DNA from: Paenibacillus tyrphae
GTDB taxonomy: Bacteria > Bacillota > Bacilli > Paenibacillales > NBRC-103111
Assembly (NCBI RefSeq): GCF_000722545.1
Contig: NZ_JNVM01000011.1
Span: forward strand, 124,001-188,000
Direction: 5' to 3'
DNA length: 64,000 nucleotides
A model generated the notes under the pieces. It was not told where the DNA came from. It did no database searches and saw only the letters and a program-made list of their open reading frames with translations. Positions 31,751 through 40,900 of the stretch are shown here, one piece after another (positions within the stretch are counted from its first letter, which is position 1; every line of letters begins with the position of its first letter). A program made the position numbers and the translations under genes.

Positions 31751-32719
31751 TTACACCCACCACATTTCGCCAAGCGGCTCTTTGATGAGGATTTGCTGCA
31801 GGTTTTGCACCGCTTTCGTAAAGCCTTCGTCCACCGACATCAAGCCGTCTTCATGCTCGATGCTGACGACGTAGTCGTAGCCGACCAAGCGAAGCGCGCT
31901 GATGATGTCCGCCCACGTCTTGAGATCGTGCCCATAGCCGACGGTACGGAATTGCCAAGCGCGGTCCAGCATGTTCGCGTAGGACTGCATATCCGTGACG
32001 CCGTAACGGTTGACGTTGATCGGATCGATCGACGTATCTTTGGCATGGAAGTGGTGTATGGCGCCTGCGCGGCCAAGAATATTCACCGCCTGCACCGGAT
32101 CGATGCCTTGCCACCACATATGGCTCGGGTCCAGGTTCGCGCCGATGGCGTCGCCGGCTGCTTCGCGCAGACGCAGCAGCGTAGCCGGAGTATGGACAGA
32201 GAAGCCGCCGTGCAGCTCAAGACCGAATTTCACGCCGCGCTCGGAAGCGTATTTACCGGTTTCCGTCCAGTACGGAATTACTTTGTTGGCCCACTGCCAA
32301 TCGAGAATCTCTTGGAAATCGGGCGGCCAAGGAGCCACCGGCCAGTTCGGATATTTCGCGTTATCGGAGTCTCCCGGGCAGCCGGAGAACGCATTGACGA
32401 CAGGCACCTCGAGCTTCTGGGCAAGGTCGACTGTTTTAAGCAGCGCTTCATGATCGGCTTGGGCGAGCGCTTTTTGCGGATGAAGCGGGTTGCCATGACA
32501 GCTGAGTGCGCTGATCGTCAGTCCGCGGGATTCGATCGCTTGCTTGAATGCTTTCAGCTTACCGTTATCGCTAAGCAGCACGTCCGGGTCGCAGTGCGCT
32601 TTGCCGGGGTAGCCGCCGGTGCCGATTTCAACAGCGTCGAGTCCTTTGGATGCAATGTAGTCAAGCGCTTCTTCGAAAGGCTTCTGCTGGAATAATACCG
32701 TGAAAACGCCTAATTTCAT
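31751..32719 (-). CDS. Sugar phosphate isomerase/epimerase-like TIM-barrel protein
   Basis: A 322-residue protein of the xylose isomerase-like/AP endonuclease 2 TIM-barrel superfamily, close in appearance to IolE-type and hydroxypyruvate isomerase-like proteins. Signatures: MKLGVFTVLF at strand 1, GLDAVEIGTGGYPGKAHCD, ALSCHGNPLHP, an Asn-Ala-Phe-Ser-Gly stretch VPVVNAFSGCPG, KFGLELHGGFSVHTP, and the metal site GANLDPSHMWWQGIDPV with HFHAKDT. Several His, Glu and Asp residues for divalent metal binding are visible. The start ATG 32719 follows GGAGGTGTCCC. No sugar-transport or catabolic partner is adjacent, so the substrate is unknown. Confidence 0.8.
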   Translation of the reverse strand: MKLGVFTVLFQQKPFEEALDYIASKGLDAVEIGTGGYPGKAHCDPDVLLSDNGKLKAFKQAIESRGLTISALSCHGNPLHPQKALAQADHEALLKTVDLAQKLEVPVVNAFSGCPGDSDNAKYPNWPVAPWPPDFQEILDWQWANKVIPYWTETGKYASERGVKFGLELHGGFSVHTPATLLRLREAAGDAIGANLDPSHMWWQGIDPVQAVNILGRAGAIHHFHAKDTSIDPINVNRYGVTDMQSYANMLDRAWQFRTVGYGHDLKTWADIISALRLVGYDYVVSIEHEDGLMSVDEGFTKAVQNLQQILIKEPLGEMWWV

Positions 32720-32775
32720 GGGACACCTCCGAAAATAATCAAAATGAACGCGCGTACAATAGAACGCTCATCCAA

Positions 32776-32803
32776 ATTATATCACTAATTGCGTACGGCT
32801 CAA
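32776..32803 (-). promoter_or_regulatory. SigA-type promoter for the TIM-barrel gene
   Basis: On the minus strand, TTGAGC (plus 32798-32803) and TATAAT (plus 32776-32781) are spaced 16 bases apart, about 57 bases before the ATG. Confidence 0.65.
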
Positions 32804-32861
32804 AGTAGGAGTTTCGGACATAACGCATCGGGGTGTCGCTTTTTCGTAAAAAGTTCACGAC

Positions 32862-33170
32862 TCAGTCTAAAACGTTCATCGTTTGAATATGTTTTTTTGT
32901 TTCATCGGTACCCAGACTGTACAGCGTTTGATAGACGTTTTTCAAATAGATGTCGTAGGCATCGTTTTCCTTGTCATGATGATAAGGAATACCCGGAAAA
33001 TGGGCCCTGGAGAAGGTAAGTTCTTCTGCGTATTCCACATCTTCAAATAATTCCTTAAGCTTTATGATTTCCTCCGGCGTGGCTTCGATCTCCAACTCGT
33101 AAGCCGCATCGCCTTGGTCCTGCATGATCGTCTTTGACTGTACGGAAACATAGTAGTTTCTTTTATCCAT
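32862..33170 (-). CDS. Hypothetical protein, about 102 aa
   Basis: A soluble acidic protein of unknown function starting at ATG 33170, with GGAGGTTACTTCC directly upstream; a longer in-frame opening to 33314 overlaps the neighbouring gene and is not used. The sequence begins MDKRNYYVSVQSKTIM, contains a Glu-rich middle (ATPEEIIKLKELFEDVEYAE) and ends YSLGTDETKKHIQTMNVLD. Similar short proteins are, to my recollection, common in paenibacilli. It lies 16 bases after the small membrane protein at 33187-33408, so the two form an operon. Confidence 0.7.
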   Translation of the reverse strand: MDKRNYYVSVQSKTIMQDQGDAAYELEIEATPEEIIKLKELFEDVEYAEELTFSRAHFPGIPYHHDKENDAYDIYLKNVYQTLYSLGTDETKKHIQTMNVLD

Positions 33171-33186
33171 GGAAGTAACCTCCGAC

Positions 33187-33408
33187 TTATTTAAAATAGT
33201 AAGACCAGATAACTGCACCGGCAACCAGAACGATCGGAAAAAGCACATAAACGATAAGCATCGGATTTGCCATGACGGGATGTTTGACTGTGTTCGGGTC
33301 TGTGTTTTTGTCAAATTCCTTATTTTGCTGTCTTCGGGCCAGTATAAATGACGCAGCGGCAGAGATCACGCATACGACGGCCGCAAGTGCGATAAGAGTG
33401 GTCAGCAT
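33187..33408 (-). CDS. Small two-helix membrane protein, 73 aa
   Basis: The product has an N-terminal hydrophobic segment (about 3-23), a short charged loop (RRQQNKEFDKNTDPN) and a C-terminal hydrophobic segment (about 51-71, IVYVLFPIVLVAGAVIW). No family was recognised. The ATG at 33408 has AAGGAGAACG upstream. It is the first gene of a two-gene operon with the 102-aa hypothetical protein. Confidence 0.65.
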   Translation of the reverse strand: MLTTLIALAAVVCVISAAASFILARRQQNKEFDKNTDPNTVKHPVMANPMLIVYVLFPIVLVAGAVIWSYYFK

Positions 33409-33632
33409 TCGGAATCACGTTCTCCTTCCAAGGGGTTACCCTTATTTTCTGGCAATTTTCTTAAAATATACGGCTCAGCGAATGCTTGTTCACTAGGCAA
33501 AGTTTAGTTTTCGACAAAAGCGTCCGACAACGTTCCCGATTCTTTTCCTTTTGATTAGTCTACAATGGAAATAATTCTCTTCGGACTGGGAGAGGGAATG
33601 GGAAATTTTTTACAGAAAGGGCGGATCGTAAG

Positions 33633-33923
33633 ATGAGCAAAGATACGCAAATTGTTGAAACGGTATCAGGCACCTGGCTGCGTTTCCCAAACGGCTTTAA
33701 AAAGTTTCATTGCTTGGTGGAGCTGCCCGATCAGCTCTCGCTCAACATTAATACGAAATCGGGCTGCGTACATGTACATAAGAAGGACAGTGACGATGTG
33801 TTTCAATATGTGGGGGAATTGCATATAATGGCAAACGGCAGCCAACTGCAATGCACCGTTCAAGCTGCCCCGGCCAAAGAAGAAGATATAGAAACGCCTG
33901 GGAAGCAATCCGATGCCAGTTGA
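33633..33923 (+). CDS. Hypothetical protein, 96 aa
   Basis: A small soluble protein, unrecognised. It begins MSKDTQIVETVSGTWLRF, has alternating hydrophobic residues suggesting a beta-rich fold (LSLNINTKSGCVHVHKK, LHIMANGSQLQCTVQ) and a hydrophilic tail. The ATG at 33633 has AAAGGGCGG upstream, and the gene is followed by a shared terminator. It is convergent with the aminoacylation operon and has no evident link to it. Confidence 0.6.
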   Translation: MSKDTQIVETVSGTWLRFPNGFKKFHCLVELPDQLSLNINTKSGCVHVHKKDSDDVFQYVGELHIMANGSQLQCTVQAAPAKEEDIETPGKQSDAS

Positions 33924-33944
33924 GGTATTTTCGCGAGTTCGCGT

Positions 33945-33980
33945 AAAAAAAGCAGCGCCCGCAGAGGGACGCTGCTTTTA
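33945..33980. terminator. Bidirectional terminator between the 96-aa gene and the MBOAT gene
   Basis: agcagcg (33951-33957) pairs with cgctgct (33970-33976) with an A6 run before and T4 after, serving both convergent genes. Confidence 0.85.
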
Positions 33981-33986
33981 TCATAT

Positions 33987-35138
33987 TTAGAACGGCCAGT
34001 TCAAGAGACCGCGGTAAATGTGGAGTACCGTTTCGCTTTTGCCGCTGTAGACGATAACGGCCGCGGTAACGATCAGCTGGGTTAACGCGCAGCGGGCGTA
34101 GAAGTACGTCCGGGATACTTTTTTCTTGTTGACCGTCGTTTTCCCGAGCAGGTTCTCCAGCGCGATCACTACACCGTGGTAAACGCCCCACAGCAGATAG
34201 AGCCAGCTAAAGCCGTGCCACAGTCCGATCAGCACCATGATGAGGATGGACAGGCCCGCAGCGGTCCATTTGGTCGGCGTTTGGCGCGAGAAAAATATAA
34301 AGATATGATCGCGGAACCAGTCACCGAGCGTAGCGTGCCAATTGCGCCAGTACTGCGTCAGCGTCGGAGATTGGAACGGTTTCTTGAAGTTTTCCGGAAT
34401 GTTGTAGCCCATCAGCCGTCCGAAGCCGATCGCAATATCGGAGTAGCCGGAGAAATCGAAGTAGATCAGGGCATAAAACCAGACCATCAAAAATAGCGAT
34501 TGATGCGTATAAAGCTCTTGCCCGGACATGGTATTGAATATGTCGGTCATCCAGGTGACGAGCACGATCTTCTTGAACATACCGAGAATGATGCGTTTGA
34601 TGCTGCTCTCCGTCTGTGCGGCATCCACCCGATACGGCTGCTTCGTATCCGCCATGAAATCGCGGAATTTGAGAATCGGGCCGGACGTGAACGTCGGGAT
34701 GAACAAAATATAGTTAAAGTAATCGACGACCTTCGCGCGGGCGTCTTTGCCGAAGAAGTAAGCGAAATACAAGGCATCGATCACCTTGAGTACGTTGTAA
34801 ATCAAGCCGAGTACAATGACAACGTCGAACAGCGGGTGAGTGAATACTTCCATGCCGAACAGCCGCAGCGAGCAGACAGCGGCCACATTGGCGGCGATCA
34901 GCAGAATGAACCAGCCCTTGCGAAAGCGCGACGTGTGGCTCAGAAATAGAAAGGCCAAATAGTTCAGCGCCGTGTAGGCCAAGTAAAAGGCGAGCAGCTT
35001 TTTACTGAACAGCAGCAAAAAGCATAAGTTGAACGCGAGCAGCAGCAGCCGCTTGTTATCCGCCCACCGCCGGGTTAGGGCAAGCACGAGCACCATGCCG
35101 GTCATGGCCATAACCGCGTTCATATTTAAATACCACAT
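33987..35138 (-). CDS. DltB-like membrane-bound O-acyltransferase (MBOAT)
   Basis: Last gene of the six-gene aminoacylation operon. The 383-residue polytopic protein has about ten hydrophobic segments and the MBOAT core. FSGYSDIAIGFGRLMGYN and FKKPFQSPTLTQYWRNWHAT contain H268. The invariant catalytic-type H308 lies in IGLWHGFSWLYLLWGVYHG. MBOATs of the DltB/AlgI class move an acyl or aminoacyl group from a carrier in the cytoplasm across the membrane. Here the likely donor is the aminoacylated carrier protein encoded at 37554-37805. The start ATG 35138 follows TTGGAGGAA; an earlier in-frame ATG at 35162 lacks a good site. Confidence 0.92.
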   Translation of the reverse strand: MWYLNMNAVMAMTGMVLVLALTRRWADNKRLLLLAFNLCFLLLFSKKLLAFYLAYTALNYLAFLFLSHTSRFRKGWFILLIAANVAAVCSLRLFGMEVFTHPLFDVVIVLGLIYNVLKVIDALYFAYFFGKDARAKVVDYFNYILFIPTFTSGPILKFRDFMADTKQPYRVDAAQTESSIKRIILGMFKKIVLVTWMTDIFNTMSGQELYTHQSLFLMVWFYALIYFDFSGYSDIAIGFGRLMGYNIPENFKKPFQSPTLTQYWRNWHATLGDWFRDHIFIFFSRQTPTKWTAAGLSILIMVLIGLWHGFSWLYLLWGVYHGVVIALENLLGKTTVNKKKVSRTYFYARCALTQLIVTAAVIVYSGKSETVLHIYRGLLNWPF

Positions 35139-35236
35139 CGAAGATTCCTCCAACATATGCATCCGCCGTGCGGGTCGGAAACCGGCCCGGAGCGGGACGG
35201 AAGGACCGATCGGGGCCCGCGCCGATCAAGACAAGA

Positions 35237-35347
35237 TCAGAACCCTTCGTAGATGAACAATCCTTTGCCGGTAAAGTAGATCAGTACCATGATGAGCATG
35301 GCGAGATAAACGATCACTTCGACGATTTTGCGAGCGAAGCGAGCCAT
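35237..35347 (-). CDS. DltX-like 36-residue membrane microprotein
   Basis: A short gene with an excellent ribosome site (AAGGAGGTG) before ATG 35347. The product has a basic N-terminus (MARFARK), one transmembrane helix (about residues 8-26) and the C-terminal sequence FIYEGF. DltX, the small partner of the D-alanylation system, is about 50 residues with one transmembrane helix and a conserved C-terminal motif close to FIYNEF. Size, topology, tail motif and position between the DltD-like and DltB-like genes all agree. It overlaps the end of the DltD-like gene by 34 bases and lies about 100 bases before the MBOAT start. Confidence 0.8.
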   Translation of the reverse strand: MARFARKIVEVIVYLAMLIMVLIYFTGKGLFIYEGF

Positions 35348-36282
35348 GCGTCCACCTCCTTCGTAAACACCGGAGCGCCTTCCTGACGGCTCAGATGAAC
35401 GAGATCGTGAAAATATTTAGGATCGTAGGCCGTCAGCAGATCCAGCGTCGGAACCCCGGCCGCCTGCAGGCGCCGGTTGACTTCTTCCTGCAAAGCGGGC
35501 ATGTAGCCCGGCAGCTTGTAGCCGCGGTTCCAAGGCATCCAGACGACGCGCAGCGGCAAGCCCTGCTGCTTGCTGTAAGCGATGATGAAGTCCAGCGCGT
35601 CCAGATTGTTCTTGAAATCCCGGTTGGTCATCCAGCCGAAGCGCTGCTCGTACTCGTCCCACTTTTTGCGGAGATCCTCATCGGATTTTCGGCCGAAGTA
35701 GAGCTCCTTGTCGATCCAGCGCGGCTGGTAAGCCAGCGGATCGGATGCGCTCAGCTTCAGCGTCTCCGGGAAGCGGGCGCATGCTTCGAACCGGGCGGCA
35801 TCCTGCTTCAGAAGCCCTTGATATAAGCCGCAGGCAAGCTCCGTCCCGGTATCTCGGAAATAGTCGCGGTACGCGTAGACGTAAGGCTGGTACCAAGGCT
35901 TGAACCATTGGTAGGTCGGGTCCGTGTCCAGACTGTCGATCATCGTATGCACGTCGATGCCGACGACAAGTTGTCTCTCCACATGGAACCGCTGCTGCTC
36001 CAAAATCGCTTTCAGATCGGTCAGCTTCCCATAGGAAAGCCCGAGCTCCACCAGCTTGGCAGTCGAATCCGACTCGATATACGCCCCCGTCACCGCGGAG
36101 TTGCCGTAGAAGGCCGGTCCCCGATTTTGCCAATCGTGATGGAAGAGCGTCTTCGTAAAATCGTTCTTATAAAAACGCCGCGACGTTACCATCGGGTCCC
36201 ACCAGGAGATGAGGACGTCCGACAGCACGAAAGCGGCCAACAGCAGCAGCACGAAGCTGTTTTTGCGAAGAAAAGCGATCAT
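35314..36282 (-). CDS. DltD-like SGNH-fold surface acyltransferase/esterase
   Basis: A 322-residue protein with one N-terminal transmembrane anchor (about residues 9-27) and an extracytoplasmic domain. Block I FYGNSAVTGAY supplies the candidate nucleophile S62. The C-terminal DLVHLS provides the D293-x-x-H296 pair, the Ser-Asp-His arrangement of DltD and AlgJ/AlgX-type SGNH proteins. In Dlt systems DltD works outside the membrane on the final aminoacyl transfer. The start ATG 36282 is preferred (GTGGGT upstream); a TTG at 36306 is also in frame. It lies 70 bases after the ligase gene. Confidence 0.85.
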   Translation of the reverse strand: MIAFLRKNSFVLLLLAAFVLSDVLISWWDPMVTSRRFYKNDFTKTLFHHDWQNRGPAFYGNSAVTGAYIESDSTAKLVELGLSYGKLTDLKAILEQQRFHVERQLVVGIDVHTMIDSLDTDPTYQWFKPWYQPYVYAYRDYFRDTGTELACGLYQGLLKQDAARFEACARFPETLKLSASDPLAYQPRWIDKELYFGRKSDEDLRKKWDEYEQRFGWMTNRDFKNNLDALDFIIAYSKQQGLPLRVVWMPWNRGYKLPGYMPALQEEVNRRLQAAGVPTLDLLTAYDPKYFHDLVHLSRQEGAPVFTKEVDAWLASLAKSSK

Positions 36283-36352
36283 AACGGGAAAACCCACACT
36301 TTCCAATGAAGGCGATCATTAGTTATCAATCACAGAAACACGGGTTACGGTG

Positions 36353-37549
36353 CTAGAGCGATTTTTGCTGCCAAGCGTGGTACTGCTCGCGGAACGCTGC
36401 AGGCCAGTTCGCTTCGTCCAAGCCGAATTGCGCGAGGAAAGCGAAAGCCCAGCGCTCGATGCCGAACCCGACGCAGCCGGTAACCGCGTTGCGCTTGCCC
36501 ATTTTAATATTAAACGCATTGCCGAACGTGTTGCTGTGGAAATTGATGGAGCTGCAGGCGATCGACTTGTTGATATTCGGAATCGTCAGCCGGAGCTCGT
36601 ACTTCATTTCTTGGTTCCGCTGGAAGGACGCTTTGACTTGGAAGTCGTTCGTGAAAAACGGATCGTTCGCGATTTCCAGCACACTGTCCACGTTCCATTC
36701 AACGGCTAGTTCCTTCAAATATTCGATGGCCTGCAGCCGGTTCTCCTTCACGTAATCCGGCTTGCCGACGAAGATGATCTCCCGCATGCTGAAATCGAGC
36801 AGGCGTCCGAAGTCCGTATGATTGCGCGATTCGAAGCGGTGACACTTGGAGATGGCCGTCACGGTCACACCGTCGCCTTCAAGCGTCTCATTCTGCAGCC
36901 CTTCGTAGCAGTGGTAGCAGGTCGAAGGGTTCATCGTGAATTTCGGCTTCGCCAGGTTGGCGTTCAGATCGAGCGGCTGCTCCTGCTTCCAGCCACCGGC
37001 GTCGCGGATCGATTGGGAGAACGATTCGATGATGTCGAGATCCTCGCGCAAGTGCGACAGGAAGTGAATGTGCTCCGGAAACGAGGTAAAATGATTCGTC
37101 TTGTTCAGCGTGTCGCAATGAATGACGGCCGGGTATTGTTCCTCCGTAATTCCTGAAAAACGGTTCGCTATTTTCGTGACGAAGCTGTAGTCGAGAAAAC
37201 GCATCAGACTGGAGAACGGCTCGCGGAAAATAAAGAGGCCCGGCTCCAGCACTTTGATGATTTTGCGCTCGACGAGCTCGGCGATGATATCGCCTTCGTA
37301 GGGGGTATTGACCTTATGCTCGAACAGGATATTTTCCTTGAAGCCGAAATCCCCTTGCGAGAAGCGGTCGATCAGCTTGCGTACCTGCTCTTCGATGGCG
37401 GCGTTGCCTTTTGGTGAGTCGTGAACAATATGAATGTGCCCGGATTCAAGCCGGATGTCGCGGATCGTCTCGTCAATAAACGCCGCGGCGTATTTGAGCT
37501 GTCCGTGCTGGCTGGAGGCGAGCCCCTCCAAAGATACGACGCATTCCAT
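36353..37549 (-). CDS. Class II aaRS-like amino acid:[carrier protein] ligase
   Basis: A 398-residue relative of the catalytic core of atypical seryl-tRNA synthetases. Proteins of this kind in Bradyrhizobium and Agrobacterium activate an amino acid with ATP and load it on the phosphopantetheine of a carrier protein instead of tRNA. Seen here: a family-like SFPEH segment, NPSTCYHCYEG (C211, C214), a motif 2 region KCHRFESRNHTDFGRLLDF followed by SMREIIFVG, and motif 3 GCVGFGIERWAFAFLAQFG with R366. C211 or C214, E240 and C359 are candidate zinc ligands, as zinc at the active site is known for the family. No tRNA-binding coiled coil is present. The start codon is four bases after the carrier-protein stop, with AGAGAGG overlapping that gene. 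Confidence 0.88.
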   Translation of the reverse strand: MECVVSLEGLASSQHGQLKYAAAFIDETIRDIRLESGHIHIVHDSPKGNAAIEEQVRKLIDRFSQGDFGFKENILFEHKVNTPYEGDIIAELVERKIIKVLEPGLFIFREPFSSLMRFLDYSFVTKIANRFSGITEEQYPAVIHCDTLNKTNHFTSFPEHIHFLSHLREDLDIIESFSQSIRDAGGWKQEQPLDLNANLAKPKFTMNPSTCYHCYEGLQNETLEGDGVTVTAISKCHRFESRNHTDFGRLLDFSMREIIFVGKPDYVKENRLQAIEYLKELAVEWNVDSVLEIANDPFFTNDFQVKASFQRNQEMKYELRLTIPNINKSIACSSINFHSNTFGNAFNIKMGKRNAVTGCVGFGIERWAFAFLAQFGLDEANWPAAFREQYHAWQQKSL

Positions 37550-37553
37550 GAGC

Positions 37554-37805
37554 TTACCTCTCTTTCTTGTTGTGGATGAACGTCGCGATTTCGCGGACGG
37601 TGTTGAGCGGGTACAGCATTAAATCTTGATTCGTCACTTGGATGCCGTACGTCTTCTCGATATGCGCGATCAGCGCCGTCGCTCCGATCGAATCAATATA
37701 TCCATAATCGAACAAGTGTACGTCTACAGAAAAATCGTCGTCATCGTCTTCGATTTCGTAACGGCTCTTGATGTGCACCTCAAGCTGTTCCAGCAATTCC
37801 TGCAT
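37554..37805 (-). CDS. Acyl/peptidyl carrier protein (DltC-like role)
   Basis: An 83-residue acidic carrier protein. The phosphopantetheine attachment serine is S39 in GYIDSIGATALI, the standard DS(I/L) motif at the start of helix 2; the flanking helices (MQELLEQLEVHIKSRY, VREIATFIHNKKE) complete the four-helix fold. The start ATG 37805 follows GAGGAGG. It lies four bases ahead of the synthetase-like ligase. That is the gene pairing known for amino acid:carrier-protein ligases and the likely route of loading. Confidence 0.93.
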   Translation of the reverse strand: MQELLEQLEVHIKSRYEIEDDDDDFSVDVHLFDYGYIDSIGATALIAHIEKTYGIQVTNQDLMLYPLNTVREIATFIHNKKER

Positions 37806-37942
37806 GGGGAAGCCTCCTCGGATAAAGTAAAATCAAGCGATATCGCCGGGCTCGTAGCGAGTGCCGGCATAAAAGCGGGACGGCGATTGCGGGACCAAGG
37901 GGCCCCGCTGCAACAACCGTCCGCCTGAAGAGTGAATGTAAG

Positions 37943-40900
37943 CTAACGTGCCGCTTTGGCGACGGTTAGCGTCACCGGATCTCCGTAATGCGTGACCGTA
38001 TAGGTCGCTTTCGCTTCGTCCCGGTCGACGGTTAGCCCCGCTCCTTCGATGGTCAGCGGCTCGGCGCTGTAAATCTGCACCTGCTGCATGCCGGGCGCGT
38101 TCAGCTTCAGCGTCCAGCGGTCCGACGATTTTTGCAGCTCGTAAGGCACGTTCGAGCGCATCAGATGCGGCTCGCTGCCTAATGCCGTCGCCCGTTCGGG
38201 CTCGGCGAACCGGATGGCGGCCGTCTGCGGGACGCCAAGGTACAGCTTGCCGCCGCGCGTATCGCGCACCTCGGCATCGGTGACGGCCTGCTTGGCCGCG
38301 TAAGGCTGCCCGCGGTCGACGACGAGGCCGAGCGTGCCGCGGTATTCGGCGGCCTGCGCAGGAACACCATCGGTGATCGCCTTGACGCGGAAGCCGGGCT
38401 CGACGGTCATGCCGAGCATTTTCTTGATGCGGTCCGCGATGACCTCGCGCCACGGCCGGTACAGTTCGACGCGGGTCGTCATTGCATTCAGGAATGAGCG
38501 CGCCATTTGGGGCTCGGTCATGAAGTTATAGCTGTAATCGTCCCGGAGCTTGTCCAAATACCGGACAAATTCCAGCAGCTCCGGCACGCGGGTCGGAAAG
38601 TGATACTCGATATGCTCGAAATAATCGATCGGCAGGTCGAGCGCCGCGTACGCTTCGAAAATATCTTTGGTCGAATAATGCGGGTCCGTGCGCAGCACCG
38701 GCGCCGGGGTATTCAGCATCATCGGTTTGGTCAAGTCGGGCTCGCCCGACGCATCGGTCATAAGAAACGGTAGGCCCCAGTTATACTCGACCCCGAGACG
38801 CGGATCGGCCTTGATATTCGACGGCTTGAAGCCGAAGTTGAACCAGATGCCGGACTCCCGCTCGTTGCGCAGCGTCTGGCTGCGGTCGGGATTGTTGATC
38901 CGCCACGTATGCTGGTTCGTGCCGGGCATATTCCACGGAATGCCGAGCTTCTCGAACGCTTTCTGATGCAGCGCGATTTCCTGCTTCTCTTGCGCGTCAC
39001 TCGTAAAGTTATGGACAAAAATATGCGGATACAGCTCCAGACGGTTGTCTTTCGTATACCGGATAAATTCGTTTAGTTGGTCCGCATACGGAAATTTCGG
39101 ATCGTCGACGGTCGATGGGATGCCGAATTCGAGCTGCCCGACGATCAGATCGTCCTTGCCGTCTCCGTTCAGGTCGTACCAGAGCGGGACGGCGTTGTGC
39201 CCGCCGACGAGCGCATGGTTGCCGAGCTGGTTGACGGTCGCCGCTTCGATGACGCCTTTGTCCACCCAAGCGGTACGCCCGGTACCCGAGTCCTCCTGAA
39301 TGAAAACGCGCAGGTCGCCTTCTCCGGTGCCGACGACGAGGTCAGCTTTGCCGTCCCCGTTCATGTCGCGGACGGACGGCGCCGCAAACCGCGCGGACAG
39401 CTTGAACAGCGCTTCGCCCGCGTGCCAGGCGACCGCGCCGTTTGCCCCGCGCGTGCCGCGGTACAGCGTCACCTGCCCATCGGCATCCCCGATCACGAGA
39501 TCGGGGACGCCGTCTCCGGTGACGGCGCCCACGGCCGGCGCGATCGGCGCCGCGCCGCGGATCGGCTTCCCGTCCGCCAGCAGCGGGACGGGCGCCTTGA
39601 ACGCGCCGCCGGCTTCGCCATAGGCGACCGCGAGCGTGCCGTCCGGCTGGCCGATCAGCAGATCCGGCCGGCCGTCGCCGTTCAGATCATACGCCGCCAC
39701 GCTGGCGTACGATCCGACCTTCAGCGGCTCCCCGCTTGGGAGCCGCAAGGGCTCGCGCCGCGCGAACGCCGCCGGCGCTTTCAGTCCCGCCGGGAGCTGC
39801 TGCCCGGCGTAGGCTCCTTCCGTTTCACCGGCGTTCCGGTAAACGTACAATCCGCCGTCGGCCGACCCGACGATCAGGTCGGGCCGGCCGTCGCCGGTAA
39901 GGTCGGCCAGCGCGGGGTACGCGCGGTAAGGCAGCGTGATCGAATCGCCGAGCGAGCGGTAATCCGGATAATTGGCCAGCCGGATCGCCTCTCCGTCGGC
40001 GGACAGCCGCGTGCCGCTCGAATAGAACGAATTCGGCGTCTCGCCGGCGAAGGCGGGCTTGTCGTTCGTTCCGGTGTTCAAATGGACGACGACCGATTCC
40101 TGCCAACGCCCCCACGTAAATGACGAGCGGACCAGCGAGAACGACGGGATCTGCTTGTACTTTTTGAGCAGTTCCGCCCACTGGATGCCTTCGCCGTCGC
40201 GGATCGCTTCCAGCGCTTCGAAATGGTTCTGGTACGCCATCGCCGGACGGCCGTAAGGCCCGTACGACTTTTTGACGCTGTAGCCGAGCTTCGTCTTGGA
40301 GACGAACGCGGCGTATTCGCTGCGCAGCAGGGCGTTCCCGGCTGCGAACGTAAAATGGAAGTACGGCGCCAGCGGCAGCTGGCTGCGGTCGAAATACAGC
40401 GCGTCCGGAGTCGGCTTCTTGGCCGCGTTCGTGTCTGCCGCCAGCTTCTCGAAGCCGAGCTTCGGGTCCATGCCGCTGTTTAGATCGTAGCCCGTCACAA
40501 AATACCGGTTCGGCAGCAGCGTGCCGCTAAAAAACACCGTGCCTTCCCCATACCGGTTCAACGTATAAAGCGAGATGCCGTTCATGGAAGCGAGCGTCTG
40601 TGCTGTGGAAGGGACGAGCCCTTTTCCCCAGGAAAACCGGCTCAAGCTTCCTTCGGTGTCGTGCCGGAAGAAGCTGTCTGCGAACGACCGAAGCAGCTGT
40701 TGGACGCTCTGCAGGTTGGCATCGACATCCGGGTAAGACCAGAGGGACGGACTTCCGCCTCCGGCTCCGAGCACGCTGCGAGCCGGCGCAGGAACGTCGA
40801 CGACTTGTCCCGCTCCGAGAAAGCCGGGGTCAAAATCGTCCGCAAACGGGTTCTCAAGAAATAAATGCCCGCCTTTCCGGACGTAAGCTTGAAGCAGCTC

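Noticed and set aside
33987..37805. Canonical D-alanyl-lipoteichoic acid dlt operon
   Set aside because: No DltA adenylation (AMP-binding) enzyme is present; the activating enzyme is a class II synthetase-like protein, and the SGNH and MBOAT proteins are divergent.
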